A DNA stretch of 64,000 bases from the NCBI GenBank assembly GCA_963752755.1, contig CAVVZJ010000003.1, positions 744,001 to 808,000 on the forward strand, written 5' to 3'. Every line of letters starts with the position of its first letter. Positions within the stretch are counted from its first letter, which is position 1. The notes under the pieces were generated by a model. The model searched no databases, had not been told where the DNA came from, and saw nothing but the letters and a program-made list of their open reading frames with translations. Shown here one piece after another: positions 30,873 to 43,623 of this stretch. The position numbers were made by a program, and so were the translations under genes. Origin of the DNA: CAVVZJ01 sp963752755. GTDB taxonomy: Bacteria; Planctomycetota; Planctomycetia; Isosphaerales; Isosphaeraceae.

Positions 30873-31556
30873 GGCCTGGGTGAAGATCGCGACGAATGGA
30901 GGCCCCTCCTGGGCCTCGAATCGGCGCCGCTGACCGAGGGCGAGGCGGCCCGGATCCTCGATCGCCTGGTCCGTGACGACCTGTCCCTGGGCGCCGAGGA
31001 GCCCGTGATTGACGCGCATCGCCGCGAAGTCTTGGAATTGAGCCTGCAGAGCCTCGCCGAAGACGCATTCATCCCGCTCCTCGCCCCCTTCATCGGATTG
31101 AGGGTACTCGACCTGAATGCGCCGGGAATCACCGACGCAGGCCTGTCCCGGTTCCCCGAACTCCCCGCCCTCGCCGAACTCTCCCTGACCCGGGCCGGCC
31201 TCTCGGACACGTCCCTGCCCAGGATCGCCCGCTGCTGTCCGAACCTCCAGCAATTGAACCTCTCCCTGACGTCGATCAGCGACGCCGGTCTGGCGGCCCT
31301 CGCACCGCTGACCGGATTGACCAGTCTCTCGCTCATCGCGACGCGGATCACGGACGCCGGACTCGTCCACCTTCGCGCCCTACACCAACTCGAAAGTTTG
31401 AGCCTCCCCGGCAGTGGGTGGCTGGGGTCGTCCGCGACCCCAGCGGCCGGCGCCTCGACCGGGGTCGCGGACGACCCCAGCCACCCCGACTTCCCAAAGC
31501 AAAGCCTTCCAGGCGATCCGGTATGTCCAGTGGCCCCGCCGGGAAACAGGCCATGA
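30873..31556 (+). pseudogene. Leucine-rich-repeat protein relic
   Basis: The frame reads EDRDEWRPLLGLESAPLTEG, then about four leucine-rich repeats of the planctomycete type (LRVLDLNAPGITDAGLSRFP, LTSISDAGLAAL, ATRITDAGLVHL). An in-frame TAG at 30870-30872 interrupts sequence that looks continuous with WVANIERVFED before it. After SLSLPGS (about 31413) the frame runs into a perfect palindrome, so the native C-terminus is missing. The best ATG inside is 31005. A protein-protein interaction role is usual for such LRRs, but this copy appears to be broken at both ends. Confidence 0.65.
31416..31486. repeat. Perfect 26-bp inverted repeat
   Basis: GGGTGGCTGGGGTCGTCC plus GCGACCCC (31416-31441) is fully complementary to 31461-31486, with a 19-nt loop. 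Each arm is itself palindromic at its inner end (GGGGTCG/CGACCCC). A related half-motif, GACCCCAGCCACCCG, recurs at 31713-31727 next to the epimerase remnant. Confidence 0.8.
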
Positions 31557-31725
31557 TGAGGAACCTCGCGTCGCGTTGGACCGCACACGTCGCGTCGGCT
31601 TTCGGGCTCCTGTTAGGATGACAGCCACTCTGGGCGGGTCGGGCGGGCGGCGGGGGTCCGTCTTCGGCCCCCGGTCCCGGGGCTGCGGGCACAAAGCCGG
31701 CGTCCGAGAATGGACCCCAGCCACC

Positions 31726-31827
31726 CGCCGCCACAACCCCTACGGCGACGGCCACGCCGCCGGTCGAATCGTCGAGCGCTGCCTGGAGTTCCTCGGAAGA
31801 TCGGAATCAATGACACAACACAAGTGA
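31726..31827 (+). pseudogene. Remnant of a UDP-GlcNAc 2-epimerase 3' end
   Basis: 67 bp (31726-31792) are about 90% identical to the last part of wecB (27656-27722), encoding RHNPYGDGHAAGRIVERCLE instead of RHNPYGDGHAAARIVERCLA. The tail then differs (FLGRSESMTQHK, stop 31827). The 5' part of the gene is absent; unrelated repeat-rich DNA precedes it. It looks like the leftover of a second epimerase gene or a duplicated fragment. Confidence 0.75.
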
Positions 31828-31987
31828 TCCGTTGGTCCTCCATCGTGGGCTCCGCCCACCGATCGCTCGAAAAGGCAAACCGTTCGTTGGGCGGAACCAG
31901 CGAAGCCGCCGGGTATCGTGGGCGTGGTTGTTGACACTTTTATCGGGCCAACTCGAAGGATTCGCTCTCAACGCGGCCCATGGTCCG

Positions 31988-32605
31988 TCAATTCCGGGCC
32001 AGTCGCCGCCGTCGTCGCTCCAGCGTGAAGCCGATGACCTGGAGCGCCACCCACCAGGAGACGCCGTAGATCCAGTAATTCTGGTGCGGAAATCGGATCA
32101 TCAAGAGACCTGTGAAATACATCTGCACGGCAACGATGAGAAAACGCAGGTCGATCAGCCAGGCGAGGGTGGCAAAGCCGAAGGTGCTGAGGGTGGTCCA
32201 GACGGGCTTGAACCAGTCGAGTTCCCAGCCGGTCAGGTTATTGAAGGTGGCGACGTTGAAGGTGAGGATCAGGAACGTCCCCCAGATCCGCACCAGCAAG
32301 GCCGCGGCGGGCGAGGCCCGCCACCAGCCGGGACCGGAGAACAGACGAAAGACGACGAGCAAGGCGCCCACTTCGAGGACCCAGAGGCCAGGATGACGCA
32401 GATCGCTACGGATGTCCTTGTGATAAATGGCGTGGCAGATCAGGAAAGCGGCCAGGTGAACCCAGCCGACGGTCATCAACGCCAGGCCCCATCGATCGCG
32501 GGCGGCGACGTGGTCCAGCTCGGCAAGGAAGGCGGGCCGCCAGCCGGAGAGGGCGGGGCCGGGCGGGGCGTCGGCTTCGTCCTGAGTGGGAAACGTGGCG
32601 CTCAT
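31988..32605 (-). CDS. Polytopic membrane protein, unknown function
   Basis: 205 residues with about five membrane segments (WGLALMTVGWVHLAAFLICH, LWVLEVGALLVVFRLF, AALLVRIWGTFLILTFN, FATLAWLIDLRFLIVAVQMY, YWIYGVSWWVALQVIGF). The N-terminal 45 residues are cytosolic and Pro/Ala-rich. ATG 32605 is chosen over an upstream start in the same frame. It starts 8 bp after the stop of the glycosyltransferase gene on the same strand, so the two form an operon. Family not recognised. Confidence 0.7.
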   Translation of the reverse strand: MSATFPTQDEADAPPGPALSGWRPAFLAELDHVAARDRWGLALMTVGWVHLAAFLICHAIYHKDIRSDLRHPGLWVLEVGALLVVFRLFSGPGWWRASPAAALLVRIWGTFLILTFNVATFNNLTGWELDWFKPVWTTLSTFGFATLAWLIDLRFLIVAVQMYFTGLLMIRFPHQNYWIYGVSWWVALQVIGFTLERRRRRLARN

Positions 32606-32613
32606 GGGCAATC

Positions 32614-33828
32614 CTACCATGCGACGGGACGACCCGTTCCGGCTCGCGAACGGAGGGCCGTCATCAGGTGTTCGTGAGAGCGGTCCCAGCGGAGAGCCTC
32701 GGCGATCAAGCGTCCGAGGGCGACGCGTCGGGCGCGCTCGTCAGCTCGGTCGAGAATCTCGCGGAGGGTGGCGGTGAGGGCCTCCTCGTCTTCGGGGTCG
32801 AAGTACCATCCGCTCGGGCCGCCGACCTCGGGCAAGGCGGTTGTCTTTGCCAGGGCGACGGGACACCCCTGCGCCATCGCCTCGACGGCTGGAATCCCGA
32901 AGCTCTCGCAGGTTGAGGGGAAGACCAGGGCCGTCGCCTCGGCATACGCGGCACGCAAGGTTGGTCCCTGGCGATAGCCGGGCAGCCGTACGACGGCGCG
33001 ACCGCCGAGTGTCGCGATCGCCTCGCGGATCGGACGGGCCTGATCTTCCGAGCCGTCGCCGATCAACACGATCGCCAGTTCGCCCGACGCCACTTCGGGC
33101 AACCGGCCGGCGGCGCGGATCAAACGGGCGAGGTTCTTCCGTGGCTGGAAGTTGGCGACGGAAAGCAGGTACGGCAAGGCGGCCGGCAGGCCAAGATTCG
33201 AGCGAACGCCGCGGCGCTCGGACTCGGTCGGGGCCTGAAAAAAGAGGTCGTCGGCGCCGTTAGGCACGATGGCAACCTTGTCGCGGCAGGAGGGGAAGGC
33301 ATCGAGGAGTCGGTCGGTGTTGAACCGGGAAACGGAGAGCACGAGGTCGGCCCGGCCGAAGACGCGATCGAGCAAGGCGCGGCGCCGGGGGCCGCCGTAG
33401 GTGAGATCCTGGAGGATATCGTGGCTGGTGACGGCGAGGCGGCTTTTGTAGGTTGGCACGAAGAACTCGGCCGGGCAATAGACCCAGTCGAGGCGGCCGG
33501 TCCAGAGTTCCAGCGGCGGCCAGGGCAGAAGCCGCCAGAGTCGCAGGGCGTCACGGGTCCGCAAGGGCAGCTCGCGGCGTCGGCGGTTGTCGAATCGCTC
33601 CCAGGTCGCGAGGCCGTCGGGCTCCGCGATCCGGCCGGAGACGAGCGTCAGGCGGACGTCATCGCCATCGCGTCGGGCGAGCCGTTCGAGCTGCGCCAGG
33701 GCGTGTCGGGTGACTCCCGTCGGTCCGCGACAGGCGTCCATGTCGTAGAACCAGGCCAGCCGCAAGGGGGGCGGGGGCGGCATCGGCTCAGCGATCGTCT
33801 GGTAGGACGGCAGGCGGGACATCGACAT
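32614..33828 (-). CDS. Glycosyltransferase family 4 (GT-B fold)
   Basis: 404 residues. It transfers a sugar from an activated donor, probably to a surface glycan, in the cytosol. The acceptor half reads FYDMDACRGPTGVTRHALAQ and TSHDILQDLTYGG. The donor half has PYLLSVANFQPRKNLARLIR, LPGYRQGPTLRAAYAEA, and the EX7E-like TCESFGIPAVEAMAQGCPVA with LPEVGG. The first ATG (33828) gives a normal N-terminus; a second at 33781 is possible. First gene of a two-gene operon with the membrane protein; divergent from the lipoprotein gene. Confidence 0.9.
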   Translation of the reverse strand: MSMSRLPSYQTIAEPMPPPPPLRLAWFYDMDACRGPTGVTRHALAQLERLARRDGDDVRLTLVSGRIAEPDGLATWERFDNRRRRELPLRTRDALRLWRLLPWPPLELWTGRLDWVYCPAEFFVPTYKSRLAVTSHDILQDLTYGGPRRRALLDRVFGRADLVLSVSRFNTDRLLDAFPSCRDKVAIVPNGADDLFFQAPTESERRGVRSNLGLPAALPYLLSVANFQPRKNLARLIRAAGRLPEVASGELAIVLIGDGSEDQARPIREAIATLGGRAVVRLPGYRQGPTLRAAYAEATALVFPSTCESFGIPAVEAMAQGCPVALAKTTALPEVGGPSGWYFDPEDEEALTATLREILDRADERARRVALGRLIAEALRWDRSHEHLMTALRSRAGTGRPVAW

Positions 33829-34048
33829 CGCGTTACTGGACCCTCCCCAACGACAGGCGCCGGGCCATCGTAGGGCCGGGGGCCGCGGGCCGTCAACGCG
33901 ACAAAGGCCGTTGGGAGCGACTGCGGTTGACAGGCGGGCGGACTTGCCCTAGAGTCCCGCGGACATCGTCGGCACCGTTTCTTGCGGTGCGCGCACGGTC
34001 CCTCCCTCTGCCCTTCGGGTCCCCTCGACGCGGAAAGGATTCCGCCCG

Positions 34049-35008
34049 ATGAACGCCAGGCGAGCAGTGCTGGTGCTGGTCCCGGTCGTCGTCGCGACAG
34101 CCCTGGTCGGCTGCTCGCTGACCCAGTCGGCCTTGAGGGAAGGCGACGGGCTCGCGTCGATCGGCCAGGGCGGTCGGCTGATCACGCCGAAACGCTACCG
34201 GCTGGACGTCATCTTCCTCAGCCGGCCGCAAGGCGACCCGGTGTTCAACGAGGTCGTCTGGCAGTCGGCCGATGAGCAGGTCGTCGAGCCGGACTTGCGG
34301 CGGGCCTTGCAGGTCAACGGCCTGCGCTACGGCAAGATCACCGGCGACCTGCCACCGGAACTCCATGAGCTGCTCGTGGCCAGGCCGCCCCACCAGCCTC
34401 AGAGCCAGGTCATCGTCAACCCGAGCGGCACGCCCGCGCTGCTCGAAGCCAGTCAGGCCCCCGCGCGTCCCAGCCTGACACTGCTCCTGAGCCAGCCCGA
34501 CGGCTCGGTCAAGGGCAAGTCGTACCAGGATGCCCGGGGCTTCCTCCGCGTGGTTCCCACTTATGATGACTCCAACGGCGTGGCGATCCGGATCGTGCCC
34601 GAATTGCACCACGGTCCGGTCATGCCCGGCTTTGGCGCGATCCCGACAGCGGGTCTGCCGGCGCCGCAGGAATTCCGGATGACCAGCGGGCAGAAGGAAG
34701 AATCGTTCCGCGAGCTGGCCGCCACGATCGACCTCCAGCCGGGACAGGTCGCCGTGCTCGGCGTACGGCCCGAGCGGCCCGGTAGCCTCGGCGACCTGCT
34801 TTTCCAGAGGTTTGACGGCAATAGCGACCGAACCTTGCAGAACCTCGTCTTGCTCCGCGCCTCCCGGGTGGACAGCGACATGGCCCCGCCATCCGCACCC
34901 GAGGGCCGTGAGTCCGCAGAGTCCCCTCCGTCGCTCGTGCCCATTGACCCGGCCGAGCTGACCCGGCCCGCCGAACCGGCGACGGGCACCGAGAGTCTGG
35001 AACCTTGA
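34049..35008 (+). CDS. Lipoprotein of unknown function
   Basis: 319 residues. The N-terminus is a lipoprotein signal (VLVPVVVATALVGC, lipobox LVGC with Cys 22). The mature part contains RLITPKRYRLDVIFLSRPQG, LRYGKITGDLPPELHELLVA, and a segment on ranks of exponents or pressure-like values cannot be discerned; I do not recognise the family. The C-terminus is Pro/Glu-rich. ATG 34049 follows GGAAAGGATTCCGCCCG. Probably membrane-anchored in the periplasm or outer membrane. Confidence 0.7.
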   Translation: MNARRAVLVLVPVVVATALVGCSLTQSALREGDGLASIGQGGRLITPKRYRLDVIFLSRPQGDPVFNEVVWQSADEQVVEPDLRRALQVNGLRYGKITGDLPPELHELLVARPPHQPQSQVIVNPSGTPALLEASQAPARPSLTLLLSQPDGSVKGKSYQDARGFLRVVPTYDDSNGVAIRIVPELHHGPVMPGFGAIPTAGLPAPQEFRMTSGQKEESFRELAATIDLQPGQVAVLGVRPERPGSLGDLLFQRFDGNSDRTLQNLVLLRASRVDSDMAPPSAPEGRESAESPPSLVPIDPAELTRPAEPATGTESLEP

Positions 35009-35293
35009 GGATGGTCGATGGTCGTCGAGACGTCAGGACGATCTGCCCGCGATCCGGCCGGCTTGAGGAATCCCAGTCGCCTGCTGACCATCGACCCTAA
35101 AGGAAAGAAAGTCTCCGCCATGGATGGTCTGTCCGCCTCGGCCTCGCCGTGGGATGATCGCCCGATCCCGGCTCACAAGCGCTGGGTGCAACACGAGCGG
35201 CATGCGGCCGCTGGCCCGCATCTTGCGGAGCGACGGACCCGTCGGCGGCCCAGTCTCCCCGACCTGTTCAGATATGCATTCCGAGGTGACGAC

Positions 35294-36358
35294 GTGGCGG
35301 AATCGACGGGCATGGTCACGCTCGACGGCTCGCGGGGCGAGGGCGGCGGTCAAATCCTCCGCACCGCCTTGTCGCTCTCGCTGCTGACCGGCCGGCCGTT
35401 CCGGATCACCAAGATCCGCGCCAACCGCGACAAGCCAGGCCTGAGACCGCAGCATCTCACGGCCGTCGAGTCGGCCGCGGCGCTCTGCGGCGGGACCGTC
35501 TCGGGAGCCAACGTCGGCTCGCGGGAGCTGGTCTTCCGCCCCGTCCCCTACACCCCGCGCGACATGACGCTCGACATCGGCACCGCCGGCGCCACGGCCC
35601 TCGTCCTCCACACGCTCCAACTGCCGATCGCGTTGCGGGCCGAGGGACCGGTCCGGTTGGTGCTCACCGGCGGCACGTTCAACGAAAAGGCGCCGTCTTA
35701 TCCGTTCCTTGAAGCGACCTGGCGAGCCTACTGGGCGATGCTCGGCCTGCCCGTCGGCCTGGCGATGCCTGCCGCCGGCTTCTTCCCGATTGGCGGCGGC
35801 CGGCTCGAAGCCTGGATCGAGCCGGCGAAGCCCCGGCCGATCACGTTGACGACCCGAGGCCCTTTGCGGCGGATCGTCGGCACGTCGGGCGTCCTGAACC
35901 TGCAACGGCACGCCGTCGCCGAGCGGATGCGCGACCAGGCCCTTGCCCGGCTCCAGCCTCGGGGCTTCGCCCCCGAGATCGCTCTCGCAGAATGGAACGG
36001 CCGCGGCGCCGGGGCCGCGATCCGGCTCACCGCCGAGTTCGACGCCACCACCGAGCACGGCCCGACAACAGCCACCTTCGTCGGCCTCGGGGCCCGAGGC
36101 AAGCCCGCCGAGCGCGTGGCCGACGAGGCTGCCGAGCAACTGCTCGGCTTCCTCGACGCCCAAGGAGTCGTCGATGCCCACTCCGCCGACCAGATCCTCC
36201 TGCCCCTCGCCCTGGCAGACGGCGGCAGCGTCTATACCGTCGCCGAGGTCACGGAGCATCTCCGCACCAACGCCGCGACCATCGGCGCCTTCCTCGACCG
36301 CACGATCCGGATCGAGGAGCCCCAGGAAGACCGGCCCGGTCGCGTCGTCGTCATCTGA
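35294..36358 (+). CDS. rtcA: RNA 3'-terminal phosphate cyclase
   Basis: 354 residues from GTG 35294 (GAGGTGA upstream) or 348 from ATG 35312; E. coli RtcA has about 339. It converts an RNA 3'-phosphate to a 2',3'-cyclic phosphate through an adenylated His. Marks are LDGSRGEGGGQILRTALSLS, KPGLRPQHL, GTAGATALVL, TGGTFNEKAPSYPF, ADGGSVYTVAEVTEHLRTNA (His of EHLRTN is the likely nucleophile). The frame is open back to 35018 but without homology. No rtcB or rtcR lies in this window, unlike the E. coli operon; upstream is a lipoprotein gene. Confidence 0.93.
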   Translation: MAESTGMVTLDGSRGEGGGQILRTALSLSLLTGRPFRITKIRANRDKPGLRPQHLTAVESAAALCGGTVSGANVGSRELVFRPVPYTPRDMTLDIGTAGATALVLHTLQLPIALRAEGPVRLVLTGGTFNEKAPSYPFLEATWRAYWAMLGLPVGLAMPAAGFFPIGGGRLEAWIEPAKPRPITLTTRGPLRRIVGTSGVLNLQRHAVAERMRDQALARLQPRGFAPEIALAEWNGRGAGAAIRLTAEFDATTEHGPTTATFVGLGARGKPAERVADEAAEQLLGFLDAQGVVDAHSADQILLPLALADGGSVYTVAEVTEHLRTNAATIGAFLDRTIRIEEPQEDRPGRVVVI

Positions 36359-36393
36359 GGACCGAATCACCGGGGAACCTGGCGTGACATCGG

Positions 36394-37038
36394 CTAGATT
36401 CCCAGCTCCTCCACCCATCCCCGCAAGATCGCCGTCGCTCGATTGACGGCCGCAGCATTCTCTGAAATGTTCAGCCATCGACTGACACCCGAGGGATGCG
36501 GCAAGGGCAGGTAGCGGACGCCGTCGCGCACCTCCGCCGTGCCGACGACCGCCGAGAGCGACGCCACGGGACCGAGGTAGGTCCGGATCGCCAGCAGGCC
36601 GATCAACAGGACGATCTCCGGCTTGAGCATTCCAAACAATTGCTCCTGCCAGGGCCGGCAGAGCGCCTGCTCCTCGGTCGAGGGGACGCGGTCGCCCCGG
36701 GCGCCGTGGAGCCGACCGGGGTAGCAGCGGGTGACGGCCGCGAAGTGGATCTTACGCCAGAAGTCGGCCCGGGGGATGCCGCCGCGCTCGAACCAGTCGC
36801 GAAGCTTTTCGCCCGAGACCCCGGCGAACGGCCGATCGGTGATCGTCGCCCTCAAGCCCGGAGCCTGGCCGATCAGGAGGATGCGGGGCAGGGGGGCATC
36901 CGGCTCGGGGTCGCGTGCAATCGGCACCGACTCGCGCTCGTCGAGGAAGCCCCCAAGGTGGCAGAGCCGACAGTCGCGGAGCCGGGCGTTCAGGGCGATC
37001 AGCCGACGCTGGCGGGTGTCGGCGGCGGTTCGGGGCAT
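36394..37038 (-). CDS. Uracil-DNA glycosylase family protein
   Basis: 214 residues of the UDG superfamily (family 4/5-like), which removes uracil or other deaminated bases from DNA. Motif 1 is IGQAPGLRATITDRPFAG, and motif 2 is LPLPHPSGVSRWLN with the catalytic-site His. Cys residues at CRLC, RCYPG and LCRPW could hold a 4Fe-4S cluster as in families 4 and 5. It lies 57 bp downstream of the Uma2 gene on the same strand and is convergent with rtcA. Exact family and substrate are not certain. Confidence 0.85.
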   Translation of the reverse strand: MPRTAADTRQRRLIALNARLRDCRLCHLGGFLDERESVPIARDPEPDAPLPRILLIGQAPGLRATITDRPFAGVSGEKLRDWFERGGIPRADFWRKIHFAAVTRCYPGRLHGARGDRVPSTEEQALCRPWQEQLFGMLKPEIVLLIGLLAIRTYLGPVASLSAVVGTAEVRDGVRYLPLPHPSGVSRWLNISENAAAVNRATAILRGWVEELGI

Positions 37039-37095
37039 CGGGGCGTCGATCCTGGGGATGAGTTGGCGTGGAGAAAGTGAGCAAGGCCCAGGAAG

Positions 37096-37716
37096 TTACG
37101 AGGTTGCCTCGCCGTCCTCATCCGTCACGACCGCCGCCCACAACTCCGGCAATCGCACGACGAAGCCCGGCAAGACCAGCCCCTCGACGGCCTGCTCACC
37201 CTGGAGGACCCGCTCGTCCCAGACGTCGCCCCGTCGCGTCAGGAGCGTGACGCGGTGTTCGATCGGATCCACGATCCAGTATTCCAGCAGGCCATAAGCC
37301 AGGTACTCTTCACGCTTCGTCACGTAATCCCTCTCGTGGGCCTCCTTGCCGGGCGAGACGATCTCGATCGCCAGCACGGGGAGTCGGCGGTTTCGGTAGT
37401 CCCTCGGGGCATTGCGGAGGATGACGGCGATGTCCGGGTTCCGACCCGAGACGAGACCGGGCAGCCAGAACCGGACCGTCCCCCCCGCTGCAACGCGGCG
37501 GATCAGGCGGGGATGGTCGCGGTCGTAATCGCGAAGCCGACCAACCAGGAACCACTCCAGATCGCCGTGCGGTTCGTCCGGGACTTCCGTCACCTCGAGG
37601 ACTCCCCGCGCCAGCTCGTAGCGGAATCCCTCTTCTTCCTCGGCATCGAGGAACTCTTGCAGGGTCATCGGTCGGCCGTGGTCGGCGGGTCCGATGCGGA
37701 TGGCAGTCGAGGACAT
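37096..37716 (-). CDS. Uma2 family (DUF820) restriction-endonuclease-fold protein
   Basis: 206 residues, close paralogue of the gene at 25884-26513: IRIGPADHGRPMTLQEFLDA, EEEGFRYELARGVLEVTEVP, RNPDIAVILRNAP, LPVLAIEIVSPGKEAHERDY and YGLLEYWIVDPIEHRVTLLT. The core acidic/Glu residues (D in NPDIAV, E in IEIVSP) are kept. Placed between rpoC and the uracil-DNA glycosylase, all on the minus strand; an rpoC terminator-like hairpin lies upstream. Confidence 0.87.
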   Translation of the reverse strand: MSSTAIRIGPADHGRPMTLQEFLDAEEEEGFRYELARGVLEVTEVPDEPHGDLEWFLVGRLRDYDRDHPRLIRRVAAGGTVRFWLPGLVSGRNPDIAVILRNAPRDYRNRRLPVLAIEIVSPGKEAHERDYVTKREEYLAYGLLEYWIVDPIEHRVTLLTRRGDVWDERVLQGEQAVEGLVLPGFVVRLPELWAAVVTDEDGEATS

Positions 37717-37768
37717 CGCGGCCTCCTCCGGCGTCGATGCGGTTCGGGTGCCCGGGTCATCATAACAC

Positions 37769-37814
37769 GACCGGCCCGCCGACCTCGACGCGGGGTCGAG
37801 GAGGCGGGCCGGTC
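37769..37814 (-). terminator. Hairpin after rpoC
   Basis: GACCGGCCCGCC (37769-37780) pairs with GGCGGGCCGGTC (37803-37814), with an inner CCTCGAC/GTCGAGG stem, giving one long rod about 40 bp past the rpoC stop. No clear U-run. Confidence 0.65.
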
Positions 37815-37852
37815 GGTCATCAATCTCAACAGCCGATCAGGCTTCCTCGGCC

Positions 37853-42130
<4,278 letters not shown>

Positions 42131-42774
42131 GAGACACTCTCCTTGGTGTTTTGAGGGTGCCGTTGCGGGGTGGTTGCGTTGGCGGCTGACGGCGCGAGCC
42201 CCGGCGTCCTCGCCCTGCCGAGTGGTGCTCGACTGGGGGTCGTCGGGGCGGTTGGTTCCAATTCGAGACAGTTCAGATCCGGGCCCCGCGTTTCGCCTCG
42301 CTCCGATGCGACTCGTTGACGATCACGAAACGACGACGGACCGCCAGCCGCCCCCCCCGATTCCCGGGTCGAGTTCGGGGGGGCCGACGCGGTCCCTCGG
42401 CACGTCCGTGGCCCTGACGTTCCACCGGCGTCCTCCTGGCCGGGACGAATGGGGAGCCGCCGAGGACGAGGCGCCTCGTCCTCGGGGATAGTGCGGCAAG
42501 CGACGAATTCTCGGCACGAGCAGCCCCGGGTCTTCCAGCCGTGTAGGTCGTACCCGGTCATGATATGCGATTAGGGCGCCGATTCCAAGTAAAATTTCCC
42601 TTGACGCGCCCGATTTTTGCCGGCGACCGTCTCAGCCGGCCGACGAGCCACAACCCCGCTCAAACGCCGCGGAGCGACTGGACCTTCCGTAAAGGCCCCG
42701 CTCCGCCTCCCCAACCTCCCGACCCTGAACACACAACAACATCCGCAACGAGCCCCGTCAAGCACCTCTTTTCT
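42131..42774. other. Spacer upstream of rpoC
   Basis: 644 bp with no supported gene, divergent between rpoC (minus) and the surface-protein side (plus). It presumably holds the rpoC promoter and leader, but I see no consensus. The 5' part (42160-42560) is strongly G/C-rich; the 3' part runs into element B. Confidence 0.35.
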
Positions 42775-43065
42775 GTGCTATAATTGACATTGGCTCTCTG
42801 ACGATCCGAGGAGCCTCGGCCCCTCTCTGCTGGCGAGGCGTGACGTCACCACGGCACGTCCCAGGCACCGAACAAACTTCAAAATAGGAAATTTCGCGCC
42901 TTAAATTCTATACTTTAAATAAGTTACGTTCTCCACTTTGGTCACTCTCAAAGCGTCCCTCTCACGTCTCCACGCCGTTCCGCAAGCGTCCCGGTCACGT
43001 CGCCGGCGCGTCGCCTGGCCGTTCTCGTACCGTTCCCAGTAGTCGTGAGCAGTTAAAGAAAGCTA
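42775..43065 (+). promoter_or_regulatory. Conserved intergenic element, copy B (extended -10 plus leader-like block)
   Basis: Begins GTGCTATAATT (TATAAT at 42779-42784), as does copy A. In the same order it then has CTGGCGAGGCG, CACCGAACAAACTTCAAAAT, AAGCGTCC, a GCGCGTCGCC...CCGTTCC stretch and GAGCAGTTAAAGAAAGC. Over about 290 bp I estimate roughly 60-65% identity by eye, with no shared ORF. Flanking DNA is unrelated to that of copy A. It lies about 560 bp upstream of the surface protein at 43624. Confidence 0.55.
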
Positions 43066-43623
43066 TTGTTGCTCTCCGCGCCGCTTCCATTTTGGAGGCC
43101 GCGGATCTGTCTCCATTTCGCCCCCATCCCTGACGATTCCAGCCGGCGTGCGATTTCCTTCCCACAGAAGTCGACAGCGCTGTGGACCGAACAGACCCTG
43201 AAGCTACCCCATGCCGATGGTTTCGAAGAGGTTACGTTGGAAGTGTCCTCTCTGATCCGGATTTTTTGACTGGACATTCCCTTTTTACTCTTGTGCCTAG
43301 CCGGTCCAGCCAGCTTGGGCGCCGATTTTGCTTGATGCTGCCCAGCCCCCCTCGATTGGCATCCCTGCGCAGCATAACAAATTGGGAGGATATCTCCCTC
43401 CACGCTGAGGGGTTTTCACGACATGAGCCGACCCCAGAATTCGCGACGATGGCCTCGTCTACGAGACCTTCGGGGTCATCGAGCCCGGGGTCGGTGATCG
43501 TTCCCAACCAGTTGAGGACCGAAGGAACCGGGACTCGGAGAAGCCGTTGACGTTCGGGGCCTTCCCTCCGCCATCCAAACCCAACCTCCAGAGCCCCGGC
43601 CACACTCCCTGGGAGGCCACACC
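43066..43623 (+). other. Spacer between element B and the surface-protein gene
   Basis: 558 bp, less G/C-rich than its surroundings. Short frames occur on both strands but none has a plausible start, composition or homology. If transcription starts in element B, this would be a long 5' leader. Confidence 0.35.

Noticed and set aside
35018..35293. N-terminal extension of rtcA
   Set aside because: Open frame but no similarity to RtcA; length from GTG 35294 already fits the family.
43053..43403. 116-codon minus-strand frame in the spacer before the surface protein
   Set aside because: No Shine-Dalgarno or family resemblance, and it overlaps the end of conserved element B.
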